Notes under the pieces: generated by a model | Seen by the model: only the letters and a program-made list of their open reading frames with translations | The model's database searches: none | Told to the model about the DNA's origin: nothing | In this document: positions 9,233-21,103 of the stretch, in pieces | Layout of the letters: every line of letters begins with the position of its first letter | Numbering within the stretch: the stretch's first letter is position 1 | Translations under genes and position numbers: made by a program | Assembly: GCA_037367355.1 (NCBI GenBank) | Contig: CM074704.1 | Span: 62,001-126,000 of the forward strand | Length of the DNA stretch: 64,000 bases | Reading direction: 5' to 3' | From: Neoscytalidium dimidiatum | Taxonomy: Eukaryota > Ascomycota > Dothideomycetes > Botryosphaeriales > Botryosphaeriaceae

Positions 9233-10924
9233 CTAGCTAAGAACTACCTTGCATTCGCCCGCACTTGGTGAAATGACAAAGAAGTCTCTTGGCTTCATGC
9301 TGTCTTCGGTCATGGATGGAGCCAGCTTCGCTTTTGGGAATCTTTGAAAGAAGGCCGCGGTCGCGAGGCGAATCTCCATTTGCGCGAAGTGCATGCCGAG
9401 GCAGGACCTAGGTCCCCATCCGAACGGGCTGTAAACCAATTTCTGCGTATCCGTCAAGGCGTTTGGAGGCATCCATCGAGAGATGTCGAACCTATGCCGG
9501 CTTCTGTCAGTGAAACGGGCTGTTTGGTCATCGAGCATCACTCACTTATCCGGATTGTCCCAGATCTGAGGGTCGCGATGTATGGACCAGGCCTGGGTGC
9601 TGACGACTGCGCCGTCAGGTACGTAAATGCTGCCTTCAGCTAGCAGTGCGCCTCCCCTGGGGGGCGATCGTGGAAGACTCGAAGGCACAGCTGGGTACAG
9701 CCGCATGGTCTCCTTGATGGTGGCGTTCAGGATGGGAAGGGTTTCCAAGACTTGATCACTGAAGCCATCCTGCGGGGCATTATCCGTCAGCTCTTTGACA
9801 AGAGCTTCTCGAAGATCAGGGCGGCTCAGGACGTTCCAGATCAAGTAGGTCATGGTATTGGCTGTAGTGTCCGAATCGGCAACGATGAGGCCGGAGGCTT
9901 CGTTGACTAACCAAGGCTCCGACACTCTGCTATCACGCTCGTCTGCGTGCCCGAGGATGGAGGTGAAGACGCTTCCGTTTGTGCAGGCTGTCCGGGACTT
10001 AGCTACAGCCTGTCGAGCGTACACCTTGTTGATAGTGCGAGCGGTCCAGAACGCCCGCGATTTCTTCACTGGAATCATGGTTCCAATGCGTTTGATGACT
10101 GGGAACTCCGCCGCGGCAGCAGATGCGAAGTTGATCGTCTCGAGGTTCTTAAAGTACTCGTTTTTCTAGTGACCGCATCGTCAGTTGGTTCATCGTTCAA
10201 CGGTTGGGAGAATGGATTGCGTGCTCCAATTGCGCCAAGCACAGACACGCACCTCGCCTCTCTCAAGGAGGCCGAAGTTCTCTCCGAACGCCATCCTGGA
10301 GCTTGCATCCGAAGCGAACAGCGCCCACTACTTGTGAACGTCAACTTCGCCGCTCGGATCCTTGGCTGCGTCCTCGGCCATCTTCGCCATTGCAACCTCG
10401 GCGAACTGCCGAACCTCCTCTTCCCAGTTTTTGCGAATCTCGGACTTGCTGAATGGCCTCGCGAGCAGCCTCCTCCTCGCGCCATGCAGCGTCGGGTCGC
10501 CGAGGGAGAACTCGTTGTGGAAATTTGCGTCCGGTTCCAGGTCCGAGAGACGGACGTAGTAGCTGGTCTTGAACCATCCTTTGCCATGCCCGTGGACTAT
10601 CTTGAAGTCGGGCGCGCTGGTGCAAGAGATCTCGTTGGGTGCAATGCGAACGACGCTGCCGTACCGCTTGTGCAGGTCATGGATGAAGAAGGCGCGTCGG
10701 CCGGTTATCACGAGATAACTGATGGGGAAACGAGAGAAGAGCGTATACCAGGGGCCGGGCACTTTACGATAAGGCGAAGTGAAGGCATGAAGTAATGACT
10801 GGAGGAGATTAATATTTGGGACCTGGGGATCAAGTGGTATTGACGCTTTATGAGAAGGGTACAAAACTCTTACCTTAACTGCCCAAAGCAGGACGACCAC
10901 GAGTGGGATGAATGCGAAATTCAT
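9233..10924 (-). pseudogene. Cytochrome P450 with an in-frame TAG
   Basis: Exons join as 10924-10874, 10798-10253, 10165-9546 and 9491-9233, about 491 aa. Introns are 75, 87 and 54 bp; the first is a multiple of three, so its removal is inferred from the fit of the N-terminus (membrane helix then SPYRKVPGPWY). P450 marks are present: ADSDTTANT in helix I, KETMRLYP (ExxR), FDISRW, and heme-binding FGWGPRSCLGMH. It would be an ER-anchored monooxygenase, probably of secondary metabolism. A TAG codon at 10330-10328 interrupts the frame just after GEVDVHK, directly before WALFASD, where related P450s have Trp (KWW). The change equals TGG to TAG, a C-to-T on the plus strand at CpA. Everything downstream is intact, so the mutation is recent, a sequencing error, or bypassed. 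Confidence 0.8.
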
Positions 10925-12684
10925 GTTGCTTGCTTCCGAATTGTGACTTGAAGAGCTTGTTGAGAGACAGAAGAAAAAATCTGCGTGTGTGCTGGCTCTT
11001 ATACTCAGATGAAAACCCGTGCTCGAGCAAAATCCCTAATCCGATTCTGGCAGGAGAACCACTCTCTCCTTCGATTCTACAATGTCCCATGTGTAGCCGG
11101 AAGTGGAAAGCCTGTCATCCGGGCGCTAAGAGTCACTGTACTTGCAGGAAAGTGAGGTTCTTGCGATGCATTACGACTCGAGTAGGCCGGGTTCTTCGCG
11201 ATGATTCCGATGAGACCCGCAAGTAAATCTATGCATGTAAGACATTTCGATACCAGAGAAGCCAATGTTCTGCAGTCGTCTTATTTCCCCGCTCGTTCCG
11301 ATTGGCTTTGCTATGTGGGCCATGGCCCTCCTACTTTGTCTCAGCCCGCACTTCGGTGATTTTGGAGTCCGATTGCTGCCATAGCTCGGACCGTTTCAAG
11401 TCCGTATGCCGATATAAACTGAACCAACGTATTTGTTTTTTACTCATAGTGCTAGAATATCTGTGTGACTGGGTATGGGCTACACCCGCAGGTGAAGGCA
11501 TACACAATGAAGAGGAAAATGAATAAACGAGGTGTATCATCGTTCTTCCAACGTAGCAGTCGGTAACTGAAAACCCGGCGCCGAGGGTACGTATGACCCA
11601 CCGTCGCATTAAAACCCACACGATCTCTGAGAATGCGGAGACGTAAAGTGGGTCCTCACGCTGGACAGAGACTTTTCCATCCACTAAAGTAGTAAGCGGA
11701 AGTACGAATCCTTATAGGGAAATTAAACTCCTCTATGGTGCAGATAGCGAATCTATAGGTTTCTCTTAATGTAATGGATATCTCCTCGTAGTAGCCACTA
11801 ATTTCATTGAGACTATATGCTACTTGAACGAACATAAGGGTTGAGCACGGAAAGTTGAAAAATATTCCGTTCTACAAAATCGACAAGGCTAAGAAGAGAC
11901 AGGATGGAGTTAATAACATTGCTCAATTTGTGTTTCAACTCCTGAAATGGAGGCGTTGTTATTAAAATGTATTAGAACTGTCACGTGAAGTAACGGTTGA
12001 AGGAGCAAAGTAAGGGCCAGAGTTTCGGCGAAATTTCCCACCCTATCGACGCTCCCGACGAGTGGGGAAAGCAGGATATGTCGAGCCGCCGACGTTCTCG
12101 TTTCGTTTCCCCTTTTTGCTTGCCAAGAGCACCTGCAGCTGTCCTTTCTGGTCGAGACATGAAACACATTCAATCAATACTCGCTACTGGAGAGAAAGTA
12201 TTTCTCGGCGTTGCGGAATCTTGGCCCGGCTCAACACCACCGCATAATGGAATGACAAACAAAGACCGTCGCCATGGAAAATAATCCGCATTCGCCTTCG
12301 GAAATTTTCTATCTCCTCCGAACCCGTTGGGAAAGCTAGGTCTTGACTTTAGGAGGGTCTCAGCGGGAGTGACCTCAAAAAGAAGGACAGGGAACTCGTA
12401 TGAACGAGTCAGATTCGCCTACTTTCCTCAGATCCTTATTTAGCTTGCCAGCAGGCCGTAAGGCGCGGATCGGACCAATTAGAGAAAAGCACGGACCAGC
12501 TGTTTGTTTACTAGCCAATCAGCTGTGTTGTGCAGGTGTTGATACGGGCGAGAGAGGTGATCGGAATCGAGAAGCACGTAGCGACCGACGCTTGCTGTGT
12601 GATGCCCGGAGCCATCATTCGCAATGTACTGAACAAACTTGTCGGCTGATGTGCCGTCCTTGGCGTACAACAAACCTGCGAGCG
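10925..12684. other. Intergenic, no gene recognised
   Basis: The first ~150 bp are the 5' flank of the leftward P450. The section 11690-11960 is AT-rich. Short frames show no motif, and I see no repeat. Confidence 0.55.
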
Positions 12685-13595
12685 TTATGGGCGGCTCCAT
12701 CGGGTATCGGCCCGCCGACGTCGTCCGTGTTTTGACAGCATCGGATCTTGCTGCTGCACACCAGTCGATAGCTGGGTACATGCTGAGAGAAACGTGAAGG
12801 CTGAGACCGGTGCAGATGCGTCGCGACCAGCACTGCCTCGCACATCTGGCTCAGCTGTCATGCTCTCGAGTGAATTCTGCTCTTCTTGATGCTTGAACGA
12901 AACTGTCCCGCACAGTCCCAGCCCCAGCCGCAGATCCTCGTCCCTGTAGACCTTATCCACGACATGTTGGAGCGGCAACTCGACTGTCTGTCTCGTTAGT
13001 ATATACCATAGCTTCTCTTTGCCGTCGAGGGTTCCAATTTCGACTGGAGCTCTTCGAAGTGACCCGTCGGAGGAAAAGCCGCCGTCGGCATGAAATCCGC
13101 GTTGGCCGACAGCCTGGCCCAGCTTCGCTCCTGCTCGCTCGGTAACGCCACCCATGGAGTGAGGCGTCGAGGGTAAAGGTAGCCAACGGGCATAGTGATG
13201 TGGTCTTCGGGGCCAACGGCGCGGTCATTTCTGACTTGGACGGCATTTGGTTGCTCATTGCCGACTTGCGGGTACCCGGGGCCGGTCCTGCGGCGGACAA
13301 TGGATAGCAGCTTATTCCAGCGGCGGTGCATTTTGTCACACTGCTGCTCCGCCCCCTCGCACCGACGCCGCATCTTTCGGAGCCCTCGCCGACTTTCCTT
13401 GCGCTGGCATCGCGCTTCTCGGAGTTCTTGCTCGAGTTGCCCGAGCTCCTCGTTCTCGTTATGGTCTTCTATGGTGATAACAGGCGCGATGGACGGTGTA
13501 TGTAGACGTGTTGTATCAGGGGGGTGGTGGGGAGGGATTCGTGGAGGAATACGGCAGTAGTGTCGGCGTCGGCAGCAGAGATGATACTTGGGCAC
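12685..13595 (-). pseudogene. Coiled-coil hypothetical gene, apparently frameshifted
   Basis: From ATG 13595 a 199-codon frame runs to 12996. It begins with an odd His/Pro-rich stretch, then a clear charged coiled coil (ENEELGQLEQELREARC and following residues) and a conserved-looking part ending GHFEELQSKLE. Near 13035 another frame takes over with equally protein-like sequence (EIGTLDGKEKLWYIL, LQHVVDKVYRDEDLRLG) and runs to about 12700. The two pieces abut without good splice sites; a TACTAAC-like motif at the junction belongs to no intron of workable size. A one-base frameshift in an otherwise continuous protein is the simplest reading. I recognise no family. Confidence 0.4.
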
Positions 13596-14528
13596 GGATC
13601 ATGTGCCCTGTTGTTTACCTGCTTTACCGTGTTATACACCGTTGCCAGGCCGCTGTCGTTTCATCACGTGCTTAGGCGCATTGACCGTGATACCGCGCCC
13701 AGCGGCAGCGGATTCAGGAATTTTGCGGCCAGTGCTCAACCATCGCTGTCCGATACGCCCTGGACAGCTGAAACTGTCGTTCGCACGATGTCGTCAATTT
13801 GATACGAAATTTACGTTCGGACGTCTGCTATAGCTGCCCATGCAAGCCAAACATTATTTTTGCCGAACTAGAAAAGTACGACGTCGCACATATCATAGCA
13901 CTGCCTACTCATCAACAACGCATTTGATGAATAGTGGACCAATCTGCGGCATACTCGAGCTTCGCGAGACCGACACCGATGCGACATAGTAGTTTGTTAC
14001 CACCAGCTTAGAGAATTACGGCTTTGCTCACGGGAAATAGGCGTGGAGACCAGGCTGCCAAACAGAGACCTCTGTCATTTCAAATAACAGTGCCGTCTTC
14101 GGATGCATCCCGGGCGCTTCTTTGCGAGCAATAAGATCAAGATCATACAAGCCCACCTGGTAATTGTCGGCTGAAGGTTCGTCGAGGGCGACGAGCCGAT
14201 GAGACTCTCCATAACCAAGCCGGACATCTCTCGGATAGGAAGCAGAGGATCTGGGTACGATCGAGGGTGCACGAAGTCAAGTTGCCAGAACCAAGCGTTC
14301 AAAGCGCTATTGCCTTCGGAACAGGAATGCTATGATCATATTAAGATATTGCAAGCGCGCCTTCCTTCGTCGCAACATTCATGTGTAGCAACCGCACACA
14401 ACGTACGAACAGTTTCGGGATAACTACAAATTGGTCCTGCTTGACTTGAAAAGCTCTGGTAGCGACAGTAATTTCATTATGTGTCCACCCTTGGCTCAAC
14501 CGCTTCTCCCCACAGATGCCTCCCGCTA
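13596..14528. other. Intergenic, no gene recognised
   Basis: Only short, motif-free frames are present. The right end is the 3' flank of the leftward P450. Confidence 0.55.
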
Positions 14529-16236
14529 TCAGATCCCACGCTTGGAATCTCGAGGCTTCAACTTCACGTAAAGTGGCTTCTTTTCCCACACGAAATACGC
14601 CTTCTGATGCGTCCAGTTGCGGTCAGCCTGCTCCGCTAGCTGAATATCAAAGTTCAGCAGCAGAGCAGTGAGTATGGAACGCATTTCGTGCCACGCAAGG
14701 CTGTCGGACGACTCGGTCAGCCCACACTCCAGAGCGAAGCCACCGGGACTGTATTGTTTGGCCAAACTTACTTCTTTCCCACGCAGTTCCTCGGCCCTAC
14801 GTTGAAGGGCTCCACAACGTTGAGCTTGTCATCGGCAAAACGCGGGTCCGGGTTCGGAAGCCACCTTTCCGGATGGAAGCCCTCGGGATCGTGGAAGTTG
14901 TGCTCGCTGTGGTAGGCGGAGTAATGGGATACGTAGACGGTGGTCTGGCCCTGGTTTCAGCCGCACGCGAATCCACGAGCTGGAGGGAGGGCTCAGTGAA
15001 AGCTTACCTTGGCCACCACAGGCCGCCCACAGATAACCGCTCCTCCCGGCAGAGTGACTCGCGGAAAGCCCAGAGGCCCCGGAGGATGAAGGCGCAGCGT
15101 CTCCTGGAGGCATGCGTTGAGGTATGGCAGGCGCGCCAGAGCCTGCATCGTGGCTGCATCGTTGCCGGCATCGTCGAAGGCCTGCCTTACCTCTTGGTTC
15201 AGCAGGTCCAGCTTGTCCCGATGCGTGCACAGCAGCCAGGTGACGGTGCTCAGCACGGTGGCCGTCGTCTCGGTGCCGGCAGCCATGATGGCGCTGCCGT
15301 TGGAGTGCATCTCCGCGCGGGAGAGGCCCTTGCCGGCCTCGCAGTTGCGCAGCACGAACGTCCAGATGTCCGGCCGGTCCGTCTCGCGCATGAGGCGCCG
15401 ATCGACGCGCTCCTGCGTGAAGCGAGCGTGCCTCTTGCGGGCGTCGACCATGCGTCGCAGCACGGTCCGCGTCAGCAGGGGCATGAGAAAGGGCACGGCG
15501 CTCTGGATGCTCCAGATGATGCCGATCGTTTTGAAACTCGTGACGATTCCGGCGACCCACGGGACGTATTCGCCGCGCTCGAGCAGCCCGAGCGACTCGC
15601 CGAACGTGAGGTCCGCGGTGAAGTCGAAGGTGATAAAGTTGTACATCCGAACCATGTCGACCGACCCGTCGCCGTTCGCGGCGGCCTCTCGCAGTCTCAT
15701 GATGAGAAGGTGGACGTAATGGCGCAGGAGCGGCTCCTGCTCGGTCAACGCTTTCTCGGAGAAGGCGTGTGAGATGCTACGGCGCAGGCGAGAGTGGACT
15801 TCATCATCTGCGCTTTGATCGGCCAGGACTGTCAGCAAGGTTGATCAAGCAGCGTCTCTGATTCTCGGGTCGATATGCCTGACCTCAAGATCGAGGCCCC
15901 GCCCGTGGACGCAGGGCCGTAATATCGCAGATCCTTGGGTAAGTTTCCACGCCCGGACGACGACCTGTGCGCGTATATATCTTTCCAGGCCTCCGCATCG
16001 ATGTATGACAGATGGTCTGGCGCGACCCGCACGACTGTGCCGTACTTTTCGTGGAGCCGGGCAATCCAGTACATCTGAGTGCCCCTCACGCGTTGATAGA
16101 ACCAAGGCCATCTGCTCGCTCTGCTGTACCAGGGCCCCGGGTACGAGCGCAGCGGGTGAAAGAACAAATTGTACACGGCCTGCCCGACCTGGTAAAGACA
16201 GGGCAAAAGCAAGATCCATAGCGGGAATGACAACAT
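14529..16236 (-). CDS. Cytochrome P450 monooxygenase, intact
   Basis: Four exons (16236-15884, 15812-15008, 14950-14772, 14700-14529) join in frame to 502 aa. Introns are 71, 57 and 71 bp with GT-AG ends. The start at 16236 was chosen because the protein then opens with a membrane anchor (LSFPLWILLLPCLYQVGQAV), followed by FFHPLRSYPGPWY (residues 26-37). Helix I has AAGTETTATV (Thr pair at 300-301), ExxR is ETLR (355-358), the PERW motif is HPERW, and the heme loop is FNVGPRNCVG (435-444) with proximal Cys442. All key residues are present. The sequence style resembles P450s of fungal secondary metabolism such as isotrichodermin-hydroxylase-like families, but the substrate is unknown. It lies about 3.6 kb from the first P450, on the same strand. 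Confidence 0.9.
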
Positions 16237-17011
16237 TGTGTTCCTTCCGTCCACAACTTTGGCTCGGTCAGTGCGAAGGATTTTAAACAATTTTATATCT
16301 GGTGGGTGTACGTGCACGCGAGGGGCATGTCCGACTCTCATTATCTCCGGGTGTCAGTTATATGCTAAATAAGCTCAAAGTATACGGCCCCGCTACCTTC
16401 CGTAGAGTCGGCATCTGTCATTTGAAAGTAAAATATCCTAAAGCCGACCACACCATACTCAATTCGGTGTCGTTCGCGGCTCGTCCCTCGTGCGTAGCTT
16501 TTTTGGCGCTGCGCTGGCCCTATGCTGGCCCTATGCTGGCCCTATGCTGACCCTGTGCTGGCACCGTGCGCGCGGTAGGAATGTCAGCCATGCTGACGCT
16601 TGCGGGTGGCGGCGGCTCCCTCCACCGCTAGCACCTTCCTGGCCCCAGTTACTCTGCCAGCAACCTTCGACCTGCACGAACACGGTGCGATTTCACCCTA
16701 GAAGATTCGTGGGACAGCCGCTCCAATTCAATAGCTGTAATGGAAACAGCTGCTGCAGCAGCAAAATTCCCGCTCAAAATCAAATTCCCTAATGCACCAT
16801 ATATCGCCAGCATTGGGAGCTAGATTTCTCCATTTGAAGAGATTCAGTGATATCGAGATACTGTCAAATTGGACCGCGCCGGTCGGCAAGTAAGTGCCGG
16901 CTGGTCCGATGCGTCCCACCACATGCCCCAAACATGTCATGTCGACTTTGAGTTGAAAAGAAAAAAAAAAAAGGCCCCATGAACTTTATTTTTCGGCACC
17001 AGCAGTGAGTT
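16237..17011. other. P450 upstream region, no gene recognised
   Basis: This region contains the P450 promoter, an 11-bp tandem array (listed separately) and an A-rich run at 16959-16974. No coding signal is seen. Confidence 0.55.
16514..16557 (+). repeat. 11-bp tandem repeat, four units
   Basis: Units CTGGCCCTATG stand at 16514, 16525 and 16536, followed by a variant CTGACCCTGTG at 16547. The array lies about 280 bp upstream of the intact P450 start. Confidence 0.85.
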
Positions 17012-17140
17012 CGGTGCATGTGCGAGACGCCCGCCAGCAGCCGGACCGATGATCGGCCCAAGGAAAGGGCCTGCTGTTGAGGTCGCGATAGCGTCGCCTC
17101 TCCGGGCTGCCGGAATGGCGTTCGCATGCACTGGGCGCAA
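17012..17140 (-). pseudogene. Fragment of an MFS transporter
   Basis: A short minus-strand frame reads AIPAARRGDAIATSTAGPFLG followed by PIIGPAAGGRLA. This matches the RRGxAI...aPFLGPxxGPxxGG pattern of the helix 4-5 region of DHA1 drug:proton antiporters. Nothing else of a transporter surrounds it, and the frame ends in low-complexity sequence. It is a different segment copy from the relic at 8.1-8.4 kb, though from the same part of the protein, so at least two transporter genes have decayed here. Confidence 0.5.
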
Positions 17141-18169
17141 GGCGGCTGGTTTTCCGTAAAATGAGACAACACATATTTTGTCGCCTGATCCGGTTCCCGG
17201 ATGATCGAGCTGGATGGCACAGCTAACGGATCAGTCAACGAGTAAGTGCACCAGTCAGTATTCTACCCCAGACCAGGCCTGCAGCTTCCTGCGCGTTAAT
17301 TTCAGCGAAAGCATCTCTGCGCCTCAGATGTAATGATTTCGTAGACGCTTCGTCTCGGCCATCATCAGCTAAACTCGGCCGCTTCGACGGCGCAGACGGC
17401 AGCTTTCAGCAGCATCTCAGCCTGCCACACTCCGAGCAGGACCGTGACAGCCGAAGCGGCCAGACCGATGTGGCGCTAATGATTAATGTCATGGAGGGAA
17501 GAGATGGTTCTGATAGAGCCATAGACACGGAGCTGACGGGTCAAGTGGATGATACTTTGATTTTCTGTGTAGGGCACGACAACCTCCGCAACACGCGACC
17601 TGCGACCCGCCGCATCAACCACCACCGCTTTGCCACGGGGTTGGCCTCGCGGACGGCACGTGTATGTTCGCTTAGCAAGAACTGTCCAACAATTTCTTTC
17701 TATGCGGGCGGAAGACTAATCGACGGTTACTTTTCAACGGGAGTCTTAAAGATTTCAGAAGGCGATGCAAAAGTAGTGCCGGAGGAGCGACGCCGAAGGT
17801 CCCCCCGCTTTCTACTCCAGTTCGGCTGATACGCAGCTGGAATTGCACTGCAACTAAATACAGGTGATTTTCTAATCGGTCCTCACTTCATAAGCTGTTG
17901 TGCGCTCCCGTCAATCATCGGTGAGGGTAGTCAGTACTCTTTCCCGACGATCACTTTGAAATGTGGGCCGGATTACCTCGCTAGAGCTTATCGTTGCCGG
18001 TGCAACACATATGCTTAGGAATATTTATTAATCCGAGACCGCTTCCCTTATCTAATAAGACCATTCGTTTTGTTCTGACAACCGTTGTATCTCCAAGTCT
18101 ATTCGGGGGCGAAGATGGCAACGGACGACCCTGACAAAAGGCGAGTATATCTAATTCCCCATTGCTAAC
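17141..18169. other. Intergenic, mostly featureless
   Basis: Contains one copy of a dispersed repeat (about 17752-17875). An ATG at 18115 starts a ten-codon frame ending at a GTATAT donor; it does not join the BTB frame in phase, so it was not used as first exon. Confidence 0.5.
17752..17875 (+). repeat. Dispersed repeat, copy 1
   Basis: This segment aligns by eye with 56978-57110. Shared blocks include TTCAGAAGGCG-TGCAAA, AGTAG, CTCCAG-TCGGCT-ATACGCAGCTG, TGCACT and TTTCTAA, in the same order and similar spacing. Differences include many transitions and small indels. It codes for nothing recognisable and may be the edge of an old element. Confidence 0.6.
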
Positions 18170-19260
18170 ATGCTGATAACATCAAAAAGTTACCTCTCAG
18201 GTTTTCCAATCAGAGTTCTCGCAGGCTGCGAGCGAAAAGCTCTCTATGTGCACTCGACCGCCATTCTTGCTTGCGACTCACCATCACTTACTGCTTTGGT
18301 CAAAGGAGGATGGAAAGAGTCTACGGACCGCGAGGTAGACTGGAGCGAGTTTGACTACTATACCATTGAGAGGTTCCTCACGTTTCTCTACACTGGAGAT
18401 TACCGCGTTCCTGATCCGGGGCTGGTTGCGCGAGCGACTGCGGACAAGGATGCTAAAGCAGTATCCGTAACAGCAGGTATGACCTATTGCAGAACCTCTA
18501 GTGCTTCAGTCTAAGCCTGACTTGTCCATTAGGTTCGCCGGGTCTGGCTAGTGCACAAGAAGCCACCCCGTGGGGTGAACCCGAGGACGCCGTCATCACA
18601 TGCCCAGACGATAAGGCAGCCGCACAGCATCCGCGGCCTCTAACACCTATAAGCAGGTGTCTCGAGGTCGGACTGCCTCCCGAGCACGCCCGTACCGATG
18701 CAGGCCTCCTTGCTCGTCTGGACAGTCAAAGCCAAGGCTGCTACTTCGGTCCAGCACTCCTTGCTCATGCAAAAGTATACACATTTGCACAGTATCATCC
18801 GGTGGCGAAGCTCGAGAACTTTTCTTTGCAGCGCCTGACGCATACTCTCATGGCAATCGACACCGTTCATCCTGAGCTCATTCCGGACTTCGTCGGTGTC
18901 GTGCGTCATGTATATGGGAACACTGCGGTTCGTGGCGAAGCAGAGGACCCGGCGAGAAAGCTGCTCTGTCAATTTACCGCTTTCAACTACACCGAGCTTA
19001 TGCGGGATAGGTTCGAGGAGCTGGCACTGGAAGGGGGCGAGTTCATGCTATATCTTTCACGCAAGCTGTCGAGGCGCCTTGGGAGCGGAGGAATAAGCGG
19101 GGCACTTCTGGAAAGGCAGGTAGACGAGCTTGAGAAAAAGGTCCAGACGATGGAGACACAGCTTTTTACACGCGACTCAATGATCACAACCCTGAACCGG
19201 GAAGTTAACCAATGGCGAAGCCTAAATGGGGGTTCTTCGAAGAAGAGGAAGAAGTGGTAG
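18170..19260 (+). CDS. BTB/POZ domain protein
   Basis: Two exons (18170-18476 and 18533-19260) join in phase to 344 aa. The 56-bp intron has GTATGA, a CCTGAC branch and TTAG. Residues ~10-75 form a BTB fold: GCERKALYVHSTAILACDSP, WKES, DWSEFDYYTIERFLTFLYTGDY. A Pro/Asp-rich linker follows. The second conserved block begins GPALLAHAKVYTFAQYH with LQRLTHTLMAID, usual after BTB domains in fungal proteins of this class. The C-terminus is a coiled coil (LLERQVDELEKKVQTMETQL) ending in a basic KKRKKW, a possible nuclear signal. BTB proteins dimerise and often act as Cul3 adaptors or chromatin regulators. The start at 18170 is the first usable ATG. The gene looks intact and is the only complete non-metabolic gene inside the P450/OMT region. 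Confidence 0.85.
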
Positions 19261-21103
19261 CCCGACTTCGCTATCCCTTGGTGGGCGAGAAGAACTAGAT
19301 TAGTGATAGGCGAGGTTGCGTAACTTGTAGTCATTAGAGACTTCCTCGTAGGTCTGTACTAGCACGTCGAGGGGTGACGAGAGGTGTCAGTACGGCTACG
19401 CGAGAAATAGTGGAAGCGTGAATTAAAGCACACTCTCGAGATCCAAGTCTATACCTGACAACTTGGTGCAGGACGACATCGATGTCACTAGCCCATGGTA
19501 CAAACAGTGCGACGTCGTGGTACGACACTCAGTGATCCCCATCCAATGAATATTCTAGACTGGTAGAGTATCTCAGACTCCGCTAAGTATGAAATCACCG
19601 AGGGTGGGAAGGTTGCGGTATTGGTTATGGTGTATTATCATAACGCAAATTCCCCACGTCCGTACGCAAAATGCCCATCGAAGGGCGTTTCGATTTCCGC
19701 CCTCGGCGACGCGTTATTTGGTGAGGCACAGCCTGCCTGTCTTTCCACCCACGCATACACGACCCAATTTTCCGGCGATACCGCTTCCAGCGGCTGGAAA
19801 GACGTCGGCTAGAGCGATGACCTCGTGGAATAGCGGTGTACGTTGATCCCGATGCAGCACGTGGTGCTCAATCGACGAACGGGCATAGGTCTAGATTCGT
19901 CGGGTGCGATCCTACAGCGTTTGTTTTTTGTCAGCTGGACATCGACCAAGTGTCCAATGCTTTATCACAGCTGCCCAAAGCCTTAAGCCGCTGAGGTGTG
20001 CGGCCCTTCAACCAAGCCTTGGAAAGGCGAAGTGGGTTTTAAGCAGCGGTCGCATACCAAGGCTTCAGATACTTCGAGCTGCCGCATGTGACGCTGGTGA
20101 AAATACAGCCAGCCAACCTCTCGCCAAAGGCAGCAAGTGGCGGCAATGCAATGGCTGACGAACAATCTGCCCAATCACATAATGGAAGGGCTCAAAAAAT
20201 GCGGTCTTACGCAACAATGCTTAAGATGTTCCCATCTCAGTGGATGCGAGTTATAAAATTTAATGAATGTGTCACTGTAACTGCACGTATTGTAGTATGG
20301 ATGCACACGTCCGGGTGTGCGGATGCACACAAGTCAACGGAGTATACGCATCTGGTTGTAGATGCACAAATGTCTGTGCTGAAGTACACATTTAAGCGCG
20401 AAAAAAAACTCTTCTTTTCCAAGTAAAGAATAAGATTTTTCTCATCTATTTCAGCTTTACTACTATTAATAGAAACGCTCAATCGGCTTCTTATCATATG
20501 TATAACTGCTTACTAGTTAGCTAAATGAGTACCGGTTTACGCTTTGCTATAGCTGGAACTGTTGGCTTAAGTTCTTCGCTATCTTTGAGACGATACTCTG
20601 CTATTTCAAACACCATCGAGGCTCACGACATTATGTGGATAATAGACCGGCGATCTCGGCATAAGAGCATCACGCGCTCAAAGTGGCGAAGCATCAGGGT
20701 CTAGATAAGGAAAAGATAAGCCCCTTCCATGCTTTGCTCCAAAGAGATCGTACGTTATGTAGCAAGATTAGCAACAAACCTTTGGGTATCGGCACTTCGG
20801 ATGATCGGCCGCCCCGAAACGCCGCGTCCGAAAGTTAGTTCACTGCGATGTTAAGCCAACTTAAGCTACTGCGCAATTTAATATACTCTTCCCACCGTGG
20901 AGAATAATATCTCAATACACATATTCGGTAGCGCGGGCGGGAAACGACTGTTGCAAGCTTCGTTGCGAGAGCGTTGACGCGGGGAAGCTTCAGTCGCTAC
21001 GACCACATCAAAAACTGTAAAGATATATAAATCAGACTCTCGACGCGTTATTCCATATCTCCACGAAAAGAACCATACTTCACTCGCAGAGTTGACAAGA
21101 AGA
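19261..21103. other. Intergenic, AT-rich in part, no gene recognised
   Basis: 20240-20520 is AT-rich and has GGATGCACAC twice (near 20298 and 20321) plus related GTGTGC/GATGCACA motifs. The last ~200 bp are the OMT promoter. No coding frame stands out. Confidence 0.55.

Noticed and set aside
18115..18144. Ten-codon upstream exon for the BTB gene
   Set aside because: The GTATAT donor is in a phase that does not join the BTB frame at the available AAAAAG or CTCAG acceptors.
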